A stretch of 64,000 nucleotides of DNA from Priestia koreensis (GTDB lineage: Bacteria > Bacillota > Bacilli > Bacillales > Bacillaceae_H). The notes under the pieces are model-generated. The model was not told the origin of the DNA. It worked only from the letters and a program-made list of their open reading frames with translations, and did no database searches. The stretch spans positions 141,923 through 205,922 of the forward strand of contig NZ_LILC01000002.1 in assembly GCF_001274935.1 (NCBI RefSeq). Reading direction: 5' to 3'. Numbering within the stretch: the first letter of the stretch is position 1; the number at the start of each line of letters is the position of its first letter. This document shows positions 24,504 through 33,063 of this stretch, piece after piece. The translations under genes were made by a program, and so were the position numbers.

Positions 24504-24520
24504 TTAATACTAGGTACTAA
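24504..24520. promoter_or_regulatory. FapR operator upstream of fabI
   Basis: TTAATACTAGGTACTAA is a 17-base near-palindrome. Read on the reverse strand it is TTAGTACCTAGTATTAA, one mismatch from the FapR consensus TTAGTACCTRDTACTAA. FapR represses lipid synthesis genes until malonyl-CoA binds it. Overlap with the promoter start region fits repression. Confidence 0.88.
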
Positions 24521-24553
24521 TAACTTGTGTTAAATAGGAGGATTACATTTATT

Positions 24554-25333
24554 ATGAAAAGTCTATCCCTTGAAAATCGTAATGTAGTGGTTATGGGCGT
24601 TGCGAATAAACGAAGCATTGCTTGGGGCATCGCACGTAGCCTACACGAAGCGGGTGCACGCTTAATTTTTACATACGCTGGAGAGCGCTTAGAGAAAAAC
24701 GTTCGTGAATTAGCAGATTCTCTAGATCGCAACGATTCAATCGTGTTACCGTGTGACGTAACAAACGATGAAGAAATTCAAAAGTGCTTTGCAAATATTA
24801 AAGAGCAAGTAGGCGTGATCCACGGTGTGGCACACTGTATCGCATTTGCAAACAAAGAAGATTTAGAAGGTGACTATGTGTCAACAAGCCGCGACGGCTT
24901 CTTATTAGCACATAACGTCAGCTCTTACTCGTTCACAGCTGTAGCAAACGCTGCAAAAGAGCTAATGACAGAAGGTGGAAGCCTTGTAACGTTAACATAC
25001 TTAGGCGGAGAGCGCGTTGTTCAAAACTACAACCTGATGGGAGTAGCAAAAGCGTCTCTAGATGCAAGCGTGAAATATTTAGCATCTGACCTAGGTCAAC
25101 ATAAAATCCGTGTAAACAGCATCTCTGCTGGTCCAATTCGTACGCTTTCTGCAAAAGGAATCAGCGACTTCAACTCTATCTTAAAAGACATTGAAGAACG
25201 CGCTCCTTTACGTCGCACAACAACACCAGAAGAAGTTGGCGATACAGCGGTATTCTTATTCAGTGAATTATCTCGCGGAATCACAGGTGAAAATCTTCAC
25301 GTTGATTCTGGATTCCATATCATGGCACGCTAA
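24554..25333 (+). CDS. fabI: Enoyl-[acyl-carrier-protein] reductase
   Basis: FabI reduces trans-2-enoyl-ACP in the last step of each fatty acid elongation cycle. The 259-residue product closely matches B. subtilis FabI: VVMGVANKRSIAWGIA (nucleotide binding), CDVTND, HCIAFANKE, TYLGGERVVQNYNLMGVAKA (Tyr-Lys catalytic spacing, YnLMGVAK), and SAGPIRTLSAKGI. The frame opens at TTG 24527 but ATG 24554 gives the family N-terminus, although its AGGAGG lies 12-13 bases upstream, longer than usual. FapR control is indicated by the operator ahead of it. Confidence 0.95.
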   Translation: MKSLSLENRNVVVMGVANKRSIAWGIARSLHEAGARLIFTYAGERLEKNVRELADSLDRNDSIVLPCDVTNDEEIQKCFANIKEQVGVIHGVAHCIAFANKEDLEGDYVSTSRDGFLLAHNVSSYSFTAVANAAKELMTEGGSLVTLTYLGGERVVQNYNLMGVAKASLDASVKYLASDLGQHKIRVNSISAGPIRTLSAKGISDFNSILKDIEERAPLRRTTTPEEVGDTAVFLFSELSRGITGENLHVDSGFHIMAR

Positions 25334-25346
25334 TTGTTTGTGTACG

Positions 25347-25375
25347 AAGCCTCCCTTTGTCGGGAGGCTTTTTTG
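25347..25375 (+). terminator. Terminator after fabI
   Basis: AAGCCTCCC pairs with GGGAGGCTT, followed by TTTTGTTG. Confidence 0.88.
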
Positions 25376-25389
25376 TTGTGTTGGCGTGT

Positions 25390-25525
25390 GGATCTTTGCT
25401 CGATTTAGCTCCTATCGCTCTGTTTTAGGCGGCAATCAATCGAATTGGAGAATCTATCGGTCACTTTTTAAACGCAATCGATCTATTTCTGCGAGTAATC
25501 GTTCACTTCGCTTCCTTACTTCATC
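25390..25525 (-). repeat. Degenerate CGATAG-type repeat cluster
   Basis: Read on the reverse strand the stretch holds spaced units such as AAAAAGTGACCGATAGA, AAATAGATCGATTGCG and AGAGCGATAGGAGCTAAATC. These match the style of the repeat array at the right end of the window (AGTGATCGATAG, GGCGATAGG). The copies here are decayed. No gene is supported in the gap between fabI and cotO. Confidence 0.5.
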
Positions 25526-25570
25526 TCCCGTATTCATTTTGAAAAAGTGACAAGTTTTTTTGTGAGCAGG

Positions 25571-25578
25571 CATACACT
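25571..25578 (+). promoter_or_regulatory. SigE-like -10 element of cotO
   Basis: CATACACT matches the mother-cell sigma-E -10 consensus CATACAMT exactly, 33 bases before the cotO start. The -35 side is a poor match, so this is a partial promoter call. Confidence 0.4.
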
Positions 25579-25610
25579 TTTAACAGAATCCATAAAATGG
25601 AGGGGTTTGT

Positions 25611-26114
25611 ATGACTGAGTCACGTTCGAAATCGGAACGAAATGAGCCGTTAATGTATATTGTTCAACCGAAGATTCAAGAGATGAGTCGCTCTATGCAA
25701 TACTATTTCCATTCTAATCAGGAGCAGCAGCCACAACAGCAACAGGCTACTAAAGCACTGAAACAGGAAGTGGAAAAGCAGGCGCCTGTGAAGGAAGCGG
25801 TGCCTGAGAAAAAAGTAGAGCCAAGCTTTGCGCTCATCGAGTCTGTTCCAGCTGGTGAAAAGAAGAAAGAAGAACAAAAGGGTCCAAACAAAATGTTTCA
25901 GCATATGTCAGTAGAAGAGAAGGCGAACTTTTTGCTTCAGTTTCCAAAGCACATGTCACAGCCCGTATGTGACGTTGAGACGAAAAATCAAACGTACCGC
26001 GGGACTATTGTGCAAATGACACAGGATATGATGTACATTATCATCCCACCTCATGCAGAGAAAACAGAGATTGCACTAAAGGATATTAAGCAATTATCGA
26101 TTGTTAAAATTTAA
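25611..26114 (+). CDS. cotO: Spore coat protein CotO
   Basis: CotO is a spore coat morphogenetic protein acting in outer coat assembly. The 167-residue product has the family opening (PLMYIVQPKIQE), a low-complexity Gln-rich middle (QEQQPQQQQATK) followed by Lys/Glu/Pro-rich sequence, and a conserved C-terminal half (MSVEEKANFLLQFPKHMSQPVCDVE ends the recognisable CotO block at about residue 122). Location directly after fabI is as in B. subtilis. Start ATG after TGGAGGGG. Confidence 0.88.
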   Translation: MTESRSKSERNEPLMYIVQPKIQEMSRSMQYYFHSNQEQQPQQQQATKALKQEVEKQAPVKEAVPEKKVEPSFALIESVPAGEKKKEEQKGPNKMFQHMSVEEKANFLLQFPKHMSQPVCDVETKNQTYRGTIVQMTQDMMYIIIPPHAEKTEIALKDIKQLSIVKI

Positions 26115-26206
26115 TGAAATTCTTTTGAAGCTAACATGAACATGGTCTGTGTGTTAGCTTTTTTTACTGTATTGAAACTAAAACAAGCAACATAAACAAG
26201 TTCTGT

Positions 26207-26240
26207 CACATAGTGTATTACAAGTATTCTTCACTATGTG
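26207..26240. other. Inverted repeat in yjcA leader
   Basis: CACATAGTG (26207-26215) and CACTATGTG (26232-26240) are exact complements separated by 16 bases, ending 10 bases before the yjcA ribosome-binding site. It could be an operator or a leader hairpin. Confidence 0.45.
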
Positions 26241-26266
26241 CAACAAAATAGAGGAGGATGCTTTCC

Positions 26267-26602
26267 ATGACGTGGCTTTATTTAGTTCTCTTTGTGTTTG
26301 CGACATTCCGTCTAACTAGGCTGATTGTATTTGACAAGATAACATGGTTTATTCGCGCTCCCTTTCATGAAGTAATCGAAGAAAAGCAAGAGGACGGTAC
26401 GGTTGATACGTATCTTCATGTAAAAGGAAAAGGACTCAGAAAGTGGATTGGGGAGCTTTTGAGCTGTTACTGGTGCACGGGTATGTGGTGTGCCATCGCC
26501 CTGTACTTTGGCTTGGTGTATGCATCTGCCATTGTGCTTCCGATTGTGATTATTTTAGCGGTGGCTGGATGCGCAGGGCTGATTGAAAACATGATCAAAT
26601 AG
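26267..26602 (+). CDS. yjcA: DUF1360 membrane protein (YjcA-like)
   Basis: A 111-residue small membrane protein: a hydrophobic first segment (WLYLVLFVFATFRLTRLIVFD), a charged cytosolic loop, a conserved LLSCYWCTGMWCA region and a last hydrophobic segment (residues 80-105). The Cys-Tyr-Trp-Cys motif is the DUF1360 hallmark. In B. subtilis yjcA is a sporulation gene next to the cot cluster. ATG 26267 is 9 bases from GAGGAGG; the in-frame ATG 26258 overlaps that site. Confidence 0.85.
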   Translation: MTWLYLVLFVFATFRLTRLIVFDKITWFIRAPFHEVIEEKQEDGTVDTYLHVKGKGLRKWIGELLSCYWCTGMWCAIALYFGLVYASAIVLPIVIILAVAGCAGLIENMIK

Positions 26603-26629
26603 ACAGAAAGGAAGGGGGGCTTTCAACAA

Positions 26630-27370
26630 GTGAAAGGCGTGATATTAGCAGCAGGAAAAGGCACAAGGCTTCGTCCTTTTACGCAGTATGTGAATAAGCA
26701 CTTACTTCCCGTTGGACCGTATCCAATGATCTTTTGGCCGATTTATAAGCTACGAGAAGCAGGAATTACAGATATTTTAATTGTCGTCAACAATCGCGAG
26801 GAATTGATGTATCAAAGGCTGCTCGGAAACGGTGAGGGGCTTGGTGTATCCCTTCAATACGTCAAGCAAGGCGAGATTAGTGGTCTTGCTTATGCGGTTG
26901 GATTAGCAGAAGAATTTGTAGACGGTGAGAAGTTCGTCGTTCTTCTTGGTGATAACCTGTTTGAGGATTCCCTCACATCGTATGTGGAGAAATTTCGCTT
27001 GCAATCAGAGGGTGCAAAGGTACTTCTAAAAGAAGTAGAAGAGCCTGAACGTTATGGCATCGCTACTCTTTGCGAGCAAACACAATCGATTTTACACATT
27101 GAGGAAAAGCCTAGTAACCCACTGTCCAATTATTGCGTAACTGGTATTTATTTTTACCATGAGGATGTTTTTGAACGAATTAAAAACGTGTCTCAATCCG
27201 ATCGGGGCGAGTTTGAAATTACGGATGTGAATAAGCAGTATGTGAAGGAAAAGCTTATGGAAAGTGAAACGCTACCGGGGTGGTGGCTTGATGCCGGGAC
27301 TCATCGTTCGTTGTTTCAAGCAAATCAGCTTGCGTATCAATTTTTGCATGAAAGAGGCGACCTGACGTGA
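26630..27370 (+). CDS. spsI: Glucose-1-phosphate thymidylyltransferase, spore polysaccharide type
   Basis: Makes dTDP-glucose from dTTP and glucose 1-phosphate, the first step of dTDP-rhamnose synthesis. The 246-residue product opens with GVILAAGKGTRLRPFT (nucleotide-binding signature) and has PVGPYPMIFWPI, LGDNLFED, EEPERYGIA and IEEKPSNP, all typical of RmlA-like enzymes; its short length matches SpsI rather than the 290-residue housekeeping type. GTG start after GGAAGGGGGG. The stop overlaps the GTG of the next gene. Confidence 0.9.
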   Translation: MKGVILAAGKGTRLRPFTQYVNKHLLPVGPYPMIFWPIYKLREAGITDILIVVNNREELMYQRLLGNGEGLGVSLQYVKQGEISGLAYAVGLAEEFVDGEKFVVLLGDNLFEDSLTSYVEKFRLQSEGAKVLLKEVEEPERYGIATLCEQTQSILHIEEKPSNPLSNYCVTGIYFYHEDVFERIKNVSQSDRGEFEITDVNKQYVKEKLMESETLPGWWLDAGTHRSLFQANQLAYQFLHERGDLT

Positions 27371-28314
27371 GGCGGATTCTTGTGACAGGAGGCGCTGGCT
27401 TTATCGGGAGCGAATTTATAAGGCAAATGATGAAGTACACGGAGGATGAAGTGACAAATGTAGATCTTCTCACCTACGCGAGTTCGGAGGAAGCGTTAAG
27501 GGAAGTAGACCGTCATCCGCGCTACCGATTTATTCAAGGAGATGTTAGTAAGAAAAGTGATGTCGAGAAAATCTTTGAACAACCTTATGATGTCGTCGTC
27601 CATTTTGCAGCGGAATCTCACGTAGATCGAAGTATTGAAAATCCGGAGCGGTTCTTAGAAACAAATATTATGGGGACGTATCAACTTCTCGAACAGATAA
27701 AAAGGTCACCTCAGACTATGTTTTTACAGGTTTCCACGGACGAGGTGTATGGAAGCTTAGGTGATGGGGACGCTTCGTTCACAAGCACAACGCCATTATC
27801 GCCTACGAATCCGTATGCGGTTTCAAAGGCAAGTGCAGATATGCTTGTGCTTTCCTATGTGCGGACGTATGGAATACAGGCGATGGTGTCTCGGTGTTCG
27901 AACAATTATGGCCCTTATCAGCACGAAGAAAAGTTTATTCCAAAAGTGATTCGAAATGCGCTCACTAATCAGCCGATTCCAATCTATGGTGATGGACAAC
28001 AAATGAGAGATTGGTTGTTTGTTGAAGATCATTGTGAGGGTCTTCGAAAGCTGTTAGATGTAGGGAAGTCCGGTGAGGTTTATCACTTTGGTGGATTGCA
28101 GGAGAAGCGAAACATTGAAGTGGTGGAGCAAGTGTTAGCTTATCTTCAACAGCCACGGTCATTGCTTCAGCACGTACAAGATCGAAAGGGACATGATTAT
28201 CGCTACAGCATGTGCTGGAAAGAGACGGAGAAGTCTATTCAGTGGCGTCCATCGACACCGTTTGATGAAGGGTTGAAGCGAACCATCAGGTGGTACGAAG
28301 AAAATATGAAGTAA
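27367..28314 (+). CDS. spsJ: dTDP-glucose 4,6-dehydratase
   Basis: Second rhamnose enzyme: converts dTDP-glucose to dTDP-4-keto-6-deoxyglucose. The 315-residue short-chain dehydrogenase has the Rossmann motif VTGGAGFIGSEFIRQ, HFAAESHVDRSIENP, VSTDEVYGSLGDGD (the Thr-Asp-Glu catalytic triplet) and the YxxxK pair NPYAVSKASAD. GTG 27367 overlaps the spsI stop, so the genes are translationally coupled. Confidence 0.92.
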   Translation: MRRILVTGGAGFIGSEFIRQMMKYTEDEVTNVDLLTYASSEEALREVDRHPRYRFIQGDVSKKSDVEKIFEQPYDVVVHFAAESHVDRSIENPERFLETNIMGTYQLLEQIKRSPQTMFLQVSTDEVYGSLGDGDASFTSTTPLSPTNPYAVSKASADMLVLSYVRTYGIQAMVSRCSNNYGPYQHEEKFIPKVIRNALTNQPIPIYGDGQQMRDWLFVEDHCEGLRKLLDVGKSGEVYHFGGLQEKRNIEVVEQVLAYLQQPRSLLQHVQDRKGHDYRYSMCWKETEKSIQWRPSTPFDEGLKRTIRWYEENMK

Positions 28315-28329
28315 AGGTAGGGGATGCTT

Positions 28330-29163
28330 ATGAAAGTGATAATTACTGGTGGAACCGGTCAATTAGGCACCTATCTCACTCAATTACTTAAAAAAGATTA
28401 CGATGTATATACTTATTCGAAGCAGGAGTTAGACATTACCGATCCAACGCATCTAGAGGAAAAAATGACTTCTATTCAGCCAGACGTGGTGTATCATTGT
28501 GCAGCGTTTACGAACGTCGATCAGTGCGAGGAGGAGGCGGAGCGTGCGTTTATGATTAATAGCTTCGGAGCCCGTTCTGTAGCAGCAGCTTGTCAAAGTG
28601 TAGGAGCAAAAATGGTGTACGTGAGTACCGACTACATTTTTGACGGTGAAAAGCCGTGTCCTTATCTTGAGACAGACAAACCAAATCCTTTGAACATTTA
28701 CGGGAAAAGTAAATGGCTTGGAGAGCGCTTGGTGCAGTTAGAAAACCCGAACAGCTACATCATCCGAACGTCCTGGCTGTATGGGAAAAATAAAAACGGC
28801 TTCGTTGATACGATGCTTGAGTGTGCGCGAATGAACAAGGAAGTAGAGGTGGTACACGATCGCACAGGATCGCCTACCTACACAAAGGATCTTGCTCTTT
28901 TGCTACGGGATATTATTGAATTAAATCCTGGCGTGTATCACGTATCAAATACAGGGGCTTGTAGCTGGTATGAATTCGCCCAAGAAATTTTTGAACGAAT
29001 TGGTCAAAAACGAAACTATGTGCGCCCGATTACGAGCAAGGATTACCGAGTGAAGGCGCTGCGCCCTGTTAATTCAGCGCTCCAAACGCACTATGACCTG
29101 CCGCTTCGCCACTGGAAAGATGCGCTAGATGCGTATATGAGCGAGGAGCTTTTCTGTGATTAG
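28330..29163 (+). CDS. spsK: dTDP-4-dehydrorhamnose reductase
   Basis: Final rhamnose enzyme: reduces dTDP-4-keto-rhamnose. The 277-residue RmlD-like product has ITGGTGQLGTYLTQLL, the DITDP and YHCAAFTNVDQCEEE segments, STDYIFDGEKPCPY and the YGKSKWLGE catalytic pair. ATG 28324 and ATG 28330 are both possible; the second is better spaced from GGTAGGGG. It overlaps spsL by 8 bases. Confidence 0.92.
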   Translation: MKVIITGGTGQLGTYLTQLLKKDYDVYTYSKQELDITDPTHLEEKMTSIQPDVVYHCAAFTNVDQCEEEAERAFMINSFGARSVAAACQSVGAKMVYVSTDYIFDGEKPCPYLETDKPNPLNIYGKSKWLGERLVQLENPNSYIIRTSWLYGKNKNGFVDTMLECARMNKEVEVVHDRTGSPTYTKDLALLLRDIIELNPGVYHVSNTGACSWYEFAQEIFERIGQKRNYVRPITSKDYRVKALRPVNSALQTHYDLPLRHWKDALDAYMSEELFCD

Positions 29164-29611
29164 CGGTGTTAAGATTAAACCATTGCTGAAGCACTGTGAT
29201 GATCGCGGCTTTTTCGCTGAGCTGCTCCGAAGCGACGAATCACTTTTAGAAGAGTTTGGGCAGGCGTCGCTATCGATGAGCTATCCAGGTGTGATTAAAG
29301 CCTTCCATTATCACGAGCATCAGGATGATTTATGGTTTTTTCCGAGCGGTAATGCACAGGTTGTTTTACACGATTTACGCCCGCATTCATCAACGTTCCA
29401 ACAAACCTCTACTCATTATATGGGGGAGCACAATCCAATCCTGCTGTTGATTCCTAGAGGTGTGGCACATGGGTATCGTGTGTTAGGAGAAAATCCCGCC
29501 ACCATTCTGTATTTTACGAACCGCCCGTATGATCCTAAAAACCCAGATGAGCATCGGATTGCGTGGAACAATGAGGAGATTGGGTACGACTGGACAACAA
29601 AATATCGGTAA
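29156..29611 (+). CDS. spsL: dTDP-sugar 3,5-epimerase-like protein
   Basis: The 151-residue cupin product matches RmlC/SpsL: DDRGFFAELLRSDE, SMSYPGVIKAFHYHEHQDDLWF would be the N-terminal core (key residues P, G, K, H, H), and LLIPRGVAHGYRVLGENPATILYF contains the conserved Pro-Gly-His region. It is shorter than standard RmlC (about 180 residues), as is usual for SpsL. GTG 29156 after GAGGAG. With spsIJK it completes dTDP-rhamnose supply for spore-surface glycan. Confidence 0.88.
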   Translation: MISGVKIKPLLKHCDDRGFFAELLRSDESLLEEFGQASLSMSYPGVIKAFHYHEHQDDLWFFPSGNAQVVLHDLRPHSSTFQQTSTHYMGEHNPILLLIPRGVAHGYRVLGENPATILYFTNRPYDPKNPDEHRIAWNNEEIGYDWTTKYR

Positions 29612-29706
29612 TTTTTTAATATGTGTTACGGATGAGGGCTGTCCATAGCACATATTTTATTTATGCGTACATATACATTGTTATAAAACAGAGAGGTGAT
29701 CTGGAG

Positions 29707-31002
29707 ATGAGTGAAAAAGTTACGGTTATCCTCACTAGCTATAACAAACCGCAATCTATCGGAAAATCAATTGAAAGTGTATTAGATCAGAGCTTTGAAG
29801 ATTGGGAACTTTTTATTATGGACGATGGATCTAATGCGGATACGCAGAACGTGATTGCTTCTTATTTAGAAGATTCACGTATTCGTTATTACAATAGCGG
29901 AATTTCTGACTCGGACCGTTATAAAACAACGAGGTATGCAACACTCATTAACGAAGCTATTGAAAAATCTAGCGGTATGTATATTACATATTTGACAGAT
30001 GATAGCTTCTATTTTCCAGATAGACTATCAGAAATGGTTTCGTATTTAAAGGAGCACCCAAAAGCAGAGGTCGTTTATTCAAATCAAGAGGTTCGTGTCA
30101 TGAATCATCATTATAAAACGACTTCACAGTTCATTCGTAAAACAAGAGGTGTTATTCGTGATCCTCAAAATACGGTTGATCATTGCTCGGTGATGCATAC
30201 GAGATCACTCGCGGAAAAGGTGAAGAAAGAGCATGGATCTTACTGGGACGATCATCCTCAATATTGGCATAATGGTGATGCGGCGTTTTGGGCACGACTC
30301 TCAGCGTTCGTGGACTTTTATCCGTTGCCACAAACGTTAGATGCTACGATTAAGACACCTGGTTCTTTTCAACGATTGAATCAATACCTTCCTCACCATC
30401 TTCCAACAGGAACGTTAATTAAAGGTCTTCGTGATGACGTGTACATGATTGATCACGAAAGGAGAAGACAAATTGAACAGGAAGCCTTTGAGGCATTAAA
30501 ATACCGGATAGAAGATGTCGTAGAAGTACCAGATCCAACGCTGTATAAATATTTAGAGGGAATACCCGTTACGAAACAGTCATTAGGAGAAGCAGCTGTC
30601 TTTCCGACGAATCGTTTCGTGACGACGAAAAAGCGCTCCACCATCTACTATATTGAAGGCAACCAAAAGCGTCAGGTAGTCAATCGAAAAGTGTGGAAGA
30701 AATTTAGAATTCAAGAAAAAGAGATCCTACTAGTATCCGAACGCGTTCTAAACGAATTTCAAACAGGTGAACCGATTTTCCCAATTATTTCTGCTAAAAA
30801 CCTCGTTCCAAATGGGTTTGTATTTAAGTACGAAACAAATCTGTACATCTCGGATAACCATCAGCTATTGCTCATCCCTCCACGTGTGGCACAAAAATTA
30901 AAGCTGTCAAAGCGCGTGCCGATTGAGCTTGCGCGCAGTGAGTTTGCGAGTATTCCGAAAGGTCAGCCCCTAGAGTGGAAGTTAAGTATGTTAATGCCAT
31001 AA
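29707..31002 (+). CDS. CgeD-like family 2 glycosyltransferase
   Basis: The 431-residue product starts with a GT-A glycosyltransferase domain (VTVILTSYNKPQSIGKSIESVLDQ; WELFIMDDGSN; acidic motif TYLTDDSFYFPDRL at about residue 100), then a C-terminal region with repeated KRxxxY-like segments of unknown fold (residues about 290-420). CgeD of the B. subtilis spore crust locus has the same size and opening. It likely adds sugars, perhaps rhamnose from the upstream operon, to crust proteins or glycan. ATG 29707 after GAGAGGTGATCTGGAG; upstream in-frame sequence has no good site. Confidence 0.8.
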   Translation: MSEKVTVILTSYNKPQSIGKSIESVLDQSFEDWELFIMDDGSNADTQNVIASYLEDSRIRYYNSGISDSDRYKTTRYATLINEAIEKSSGMYITYLTDDSFYFPDRLSEMVSYLKEHPKAEVVYSNQEVRVMNHHYKTTSQFIRKTRGVIRDPQNTVDHCSVMHTRSLAEKVKKEHGSYWDDHPQYWHNGDAAFWARLSAFVDFYPLPQTLDATIKTPGSFQRLNQYLPHHLPTGTLIKGLRDDVYMIDHERRRQIEQEAFEALKYRIEDVVEVPDPTLYKYLEGIPVTKQSLGEAAVFPTNRFVTTKKRSTIYYIEGNQKRQVVNRKVWKKFRIQEKEILLVSERVLNEFQTGEPIFPIISAKNLVPNGFVFKYETNLYISDNHQLLLIPPRVAQKLKLSKRVPIELARSEFASIPKGQPLEWKLSMLMP

Positions 31003-31005
31003 ATG

Positions 31006-31042
31006 AAAAAGAGGACTATCGCGATGAGCGATGGTCCTCTTT
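31006..31042. terminator. Bidirectional terminator between two convergent glycosylation genes
   Basis: AAAAGAGGACTATCGC pairs with GCGATGGTCCTCTTT (one mismatch). It overlaps the last codons of the - strand CgeB-like gene. Confidence 0.8.
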
Positions 31043-32002
31043 GCATGTATTTATAAAGTCAATCATCGTTTGCACTCGGGCAAGAAAAGTATGATCTCTT
31101 TGCGCTCTGATCATCGCCTGCTGCGCAATGTCCTGACGTTCGGTTTCATTTTGTAAATAGTACGCTAGCTTTTGAAGTAGCTGACCTTCATCCTGATATG
31201 AAACGATTTCTTTTCCAATTTCAAAAGCAGTTGATAAGCCTTCTATATGAGGGAGAAGTTGAAATGATCCGCAAGAAGCGATATCAAAAGTCCGATTGTT
31301 TATGCTGCTATTGGGGATACCCGTTTGGTTTTCATTCATGCTTTCCTGTGAGTCACGAAGCGTGTTTAAGTTGATTTTAGAACGCCTGTAAAAGGATGCG
31401 ATCGTACGCGGAGGAAACCACCCTTCGTGAACATGAAGTCGAGAGGAAGCAAGATGTTCTGCCACATGCTTTTTCCATTTCCCAACGACCGTTACGTGGT
31501 GTGGCGTTTCCTGAAGAATGAGCTTTAAGAGATCGAGCCGGTTTTGATACGGATAGCCAACAAAGCTAACCTCATGTTGAGCGGGCTCATCATTCTTATA
31601 AAAAACGTTTGAATTTGTACCAAGCGGCAAATGTAAGACGTTTGGATGAAACGTTTTATAAAAGCGAACAGAGTTGGCTTCAATGGACATGACAGCATCA
31701 TATTCACGAATATAAGTAAGCGTACGGTCTGTATAATAAGGGTCTTCTGTGAGCCAAACGCCGCACGTAATACGGCGCTTACGCAAGTATTGCAACTTAT
31801 AAAGAGGGAGCTTATCGCCAACCATGGTGATCATAATGGTTGGACGAAATGTTGTGATCTTTGTCAAAAATGACGTCTCGGTCTCAAATGGATGAGAGAC
31901 AACGTGTGGAATATTGAGCTTGCTTAAAGCCTGTACGAACCACTCGTCAAATGTTTCATAAATACGTTTATAACCAGACGGAATATAAAGAACGCGTGTC
32001 AT
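31016..32002 (-). CDS. CgeB-family spore maturation glycosyltransferase
   Basis: The product shows CgeB features: a GT-B-like arrangement, a first half with VGVWLTEDPYYTDR-like phrase (GVWLTEDPYYTD) and LHLPLGTNSNVF, then VSFVGYPYQNRLDLLK, HEGWFPPRTIASFYRRSKINLN, NRTFDIASCGSFQLL and YLQNETERQDIAQQAM, typical of glycan-forming CgeB/Glyco_trans_1_2 proteins. ATG at 32002 overlaps the upstream stop as ATGA, so I start there (328 residues). The frame is open to 32053, where a second ATG lacks a clear ribosome-binding site. Likely role: spore crust glycan. Confidence 0.8.
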   Translation of the reverse strand: MTRVLYIPSGYKRIYETFDEWFVQALSKLNIPHVVSHPFETETSFLTKITTFRPTIMITMVGDKLPLYKLQYLRKRRITCGVWLTEDPYYTDRTLTYIREYDAVMSIEANSVRFYKTFHPNVLHLPLGTNSNVFYKNDEPAQHEVSFVGYPYQNRLDLLKLILQETPHHVTVVGKWKKHVAEHLASSRLHVHEGWFPPRTIASFYRRSKINLNTLRDSQESMNENQTGIPNSSINNRTFDIASCGSFQLLPHIEGLSTAFEIGKEIVSYQDEGQLLQKLAYYLQNETERQDIAQQAMIRAQRDHTFLARVQTMIDFINTCKEDHRSSR

Positions 32003-32811
32003 ACCGGGAAATTGAGAATGATTTTGTTTAATAAAGCCGTTCCTTCCTTCCATTCATCGGTGTACAAGTAGCCTTGAAATAAGATGGATGAGATGGACTC
32101 ACTAGGCGTCACCGAAAGCTGGAAGCTGTCAAAGGACAAAAGCCCCCCTGGAGGAATAACGGATACAGAGCTTGGTTTAAGCCAGTATTCACCGTCTTGC
32201 TTAATCTTTTCTTTCCAATTCGGTAAGGCATAATACCATTGCTCAGAGGAAGATTCCTGAAGAACGCCGGATCTTGTGTCCGTATTGTCTAGACCAGGAT
32301 CCGTCATTTTTCCACTTAGCTGTGTGACTGACGGTTGATTCACTTTTAAGCAAAGAATAGGTGCATGAAGAGACTTTGTGGTTTGATTTCGGATGACTAC
32401 ATTTCCAACGACCGTAATCGGATCGTCCGTTTGTTCCGGCCAAATAATCGAATACATAAAAAAGGCGATAAGATCGCTTTTTAAAAACCGCTCTTCCTGA
32501 ACGGGTTGAGGAGGTTCTCTGCGGGCTAGTTTTTGTTTAAGTCCATCTGCTACCATCCGTTGTTCAATCAGTTCATTTTTTACTAAATTCAGCTGCTTTT
32601 CTAATTCTTCGATTTCGGCATCTTTTTCGCTTGAAATGAGTGCTTCTGAATGTTTATTACGCCAAAACGCCGTATTTTCTTTTTCCTGCTCAAGCGTACG
32701 CTCAAATTGTCTCACTTGCTGTTTATAATGATTAAGCTCGGCCTTGTAATGGATAAGCTTTTGTTTGAGTTGAATGTCATCATCATGTGAAGAAGGAAGT
32801 TTTCGGTTCAT
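31999..32811 (-). CDS. Coiled-coil protein of unknown function in spore glycan locus
   Basis: A 270-residue protein I do not recognise. Residues 10-100 are a strongly charged predicted coiled coil (IHYKAELNHYKQQVRQFERT, IEELEKQLNLVKNELIEQR). Residues 110-270 look like a beta-rich globular domain (phrases ITVVGNVVIRNQTT, YWLKPSSVSVIPPGGLLSF, ILFQGYLYTDEW). No signal peptide or membrane segment. It is translationally coupled to the CgeB-like gene, so the two probably act together. The coiled-coil half resembles in style the + strand gene at 34081. Confidence 0.75.
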   Translation of the reverse strand: MNRKLPSSHDDDIQLKQKLIHYKAELNHYKQQVRQFERTLEQEKENTAFWRNKHSEALISSEKDAEIEELEKQLNLVKNELIEQRMVADGLKQKLARREPPQPVQEERFLKSDLIAFFMYSIIWPEQTDDPITVVGNVVIRNQTTKSLHAPILCLKVNQPSVTQLSGKMTDPGLDNTDTRSGVLQESSSEQWYYALPNWKEKIKQDGEYWLKPSSVSVIPPGGLLSFDSFQLSVTPSESISSILFQGYLYTDEWKEGTALLNKIILNFPV

Positions 32812-33004
32812 ACAAGAGCTCCTTTCTAACAGTCTTCGATGATTTTATCGCCTTTTTTTAATGGTTAAAAAACGTAGCAGACAAAATGGATCAGTTCTTT
32901 TTTATATGTATGTATGAAAAAATAAATGTAGTCATAAATCAAAGCCCTCACCAAAAAAAATCCATGAATATCCAATTTGTCCACTCCATACATATAAAAT
33001 GATC

Positions 33005-33063
33005 TTCCATCATTTTATCGGTATAAAGAAAATAGAGGAGAATTCTCTCCTCTATGGTGCCTC
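33005..33063 (-). terminator. Hairpins after the Cys-containing surface protein gene
   Basis: TAGAGGAGA-ATTC-TCTCCTCTA (about 33033-33054) is a perfect 9-base-pair stem directly after the stop of the gene at 33064, and AAAATGAT/ATCATTTT (32997-33018) lies next to it. Reading on the - strand, the tail is moderately T-rich. Confidence 0.5.

Noticed and set aside
32966..32994. SigE-like promoter (GAATATC, 14 bases, CATACATA) on the + strand
   Set aside because: It would read into the 3' end of a - strand gene with no + strand gene for 1 kb; probably chance in AT-rich sequence.
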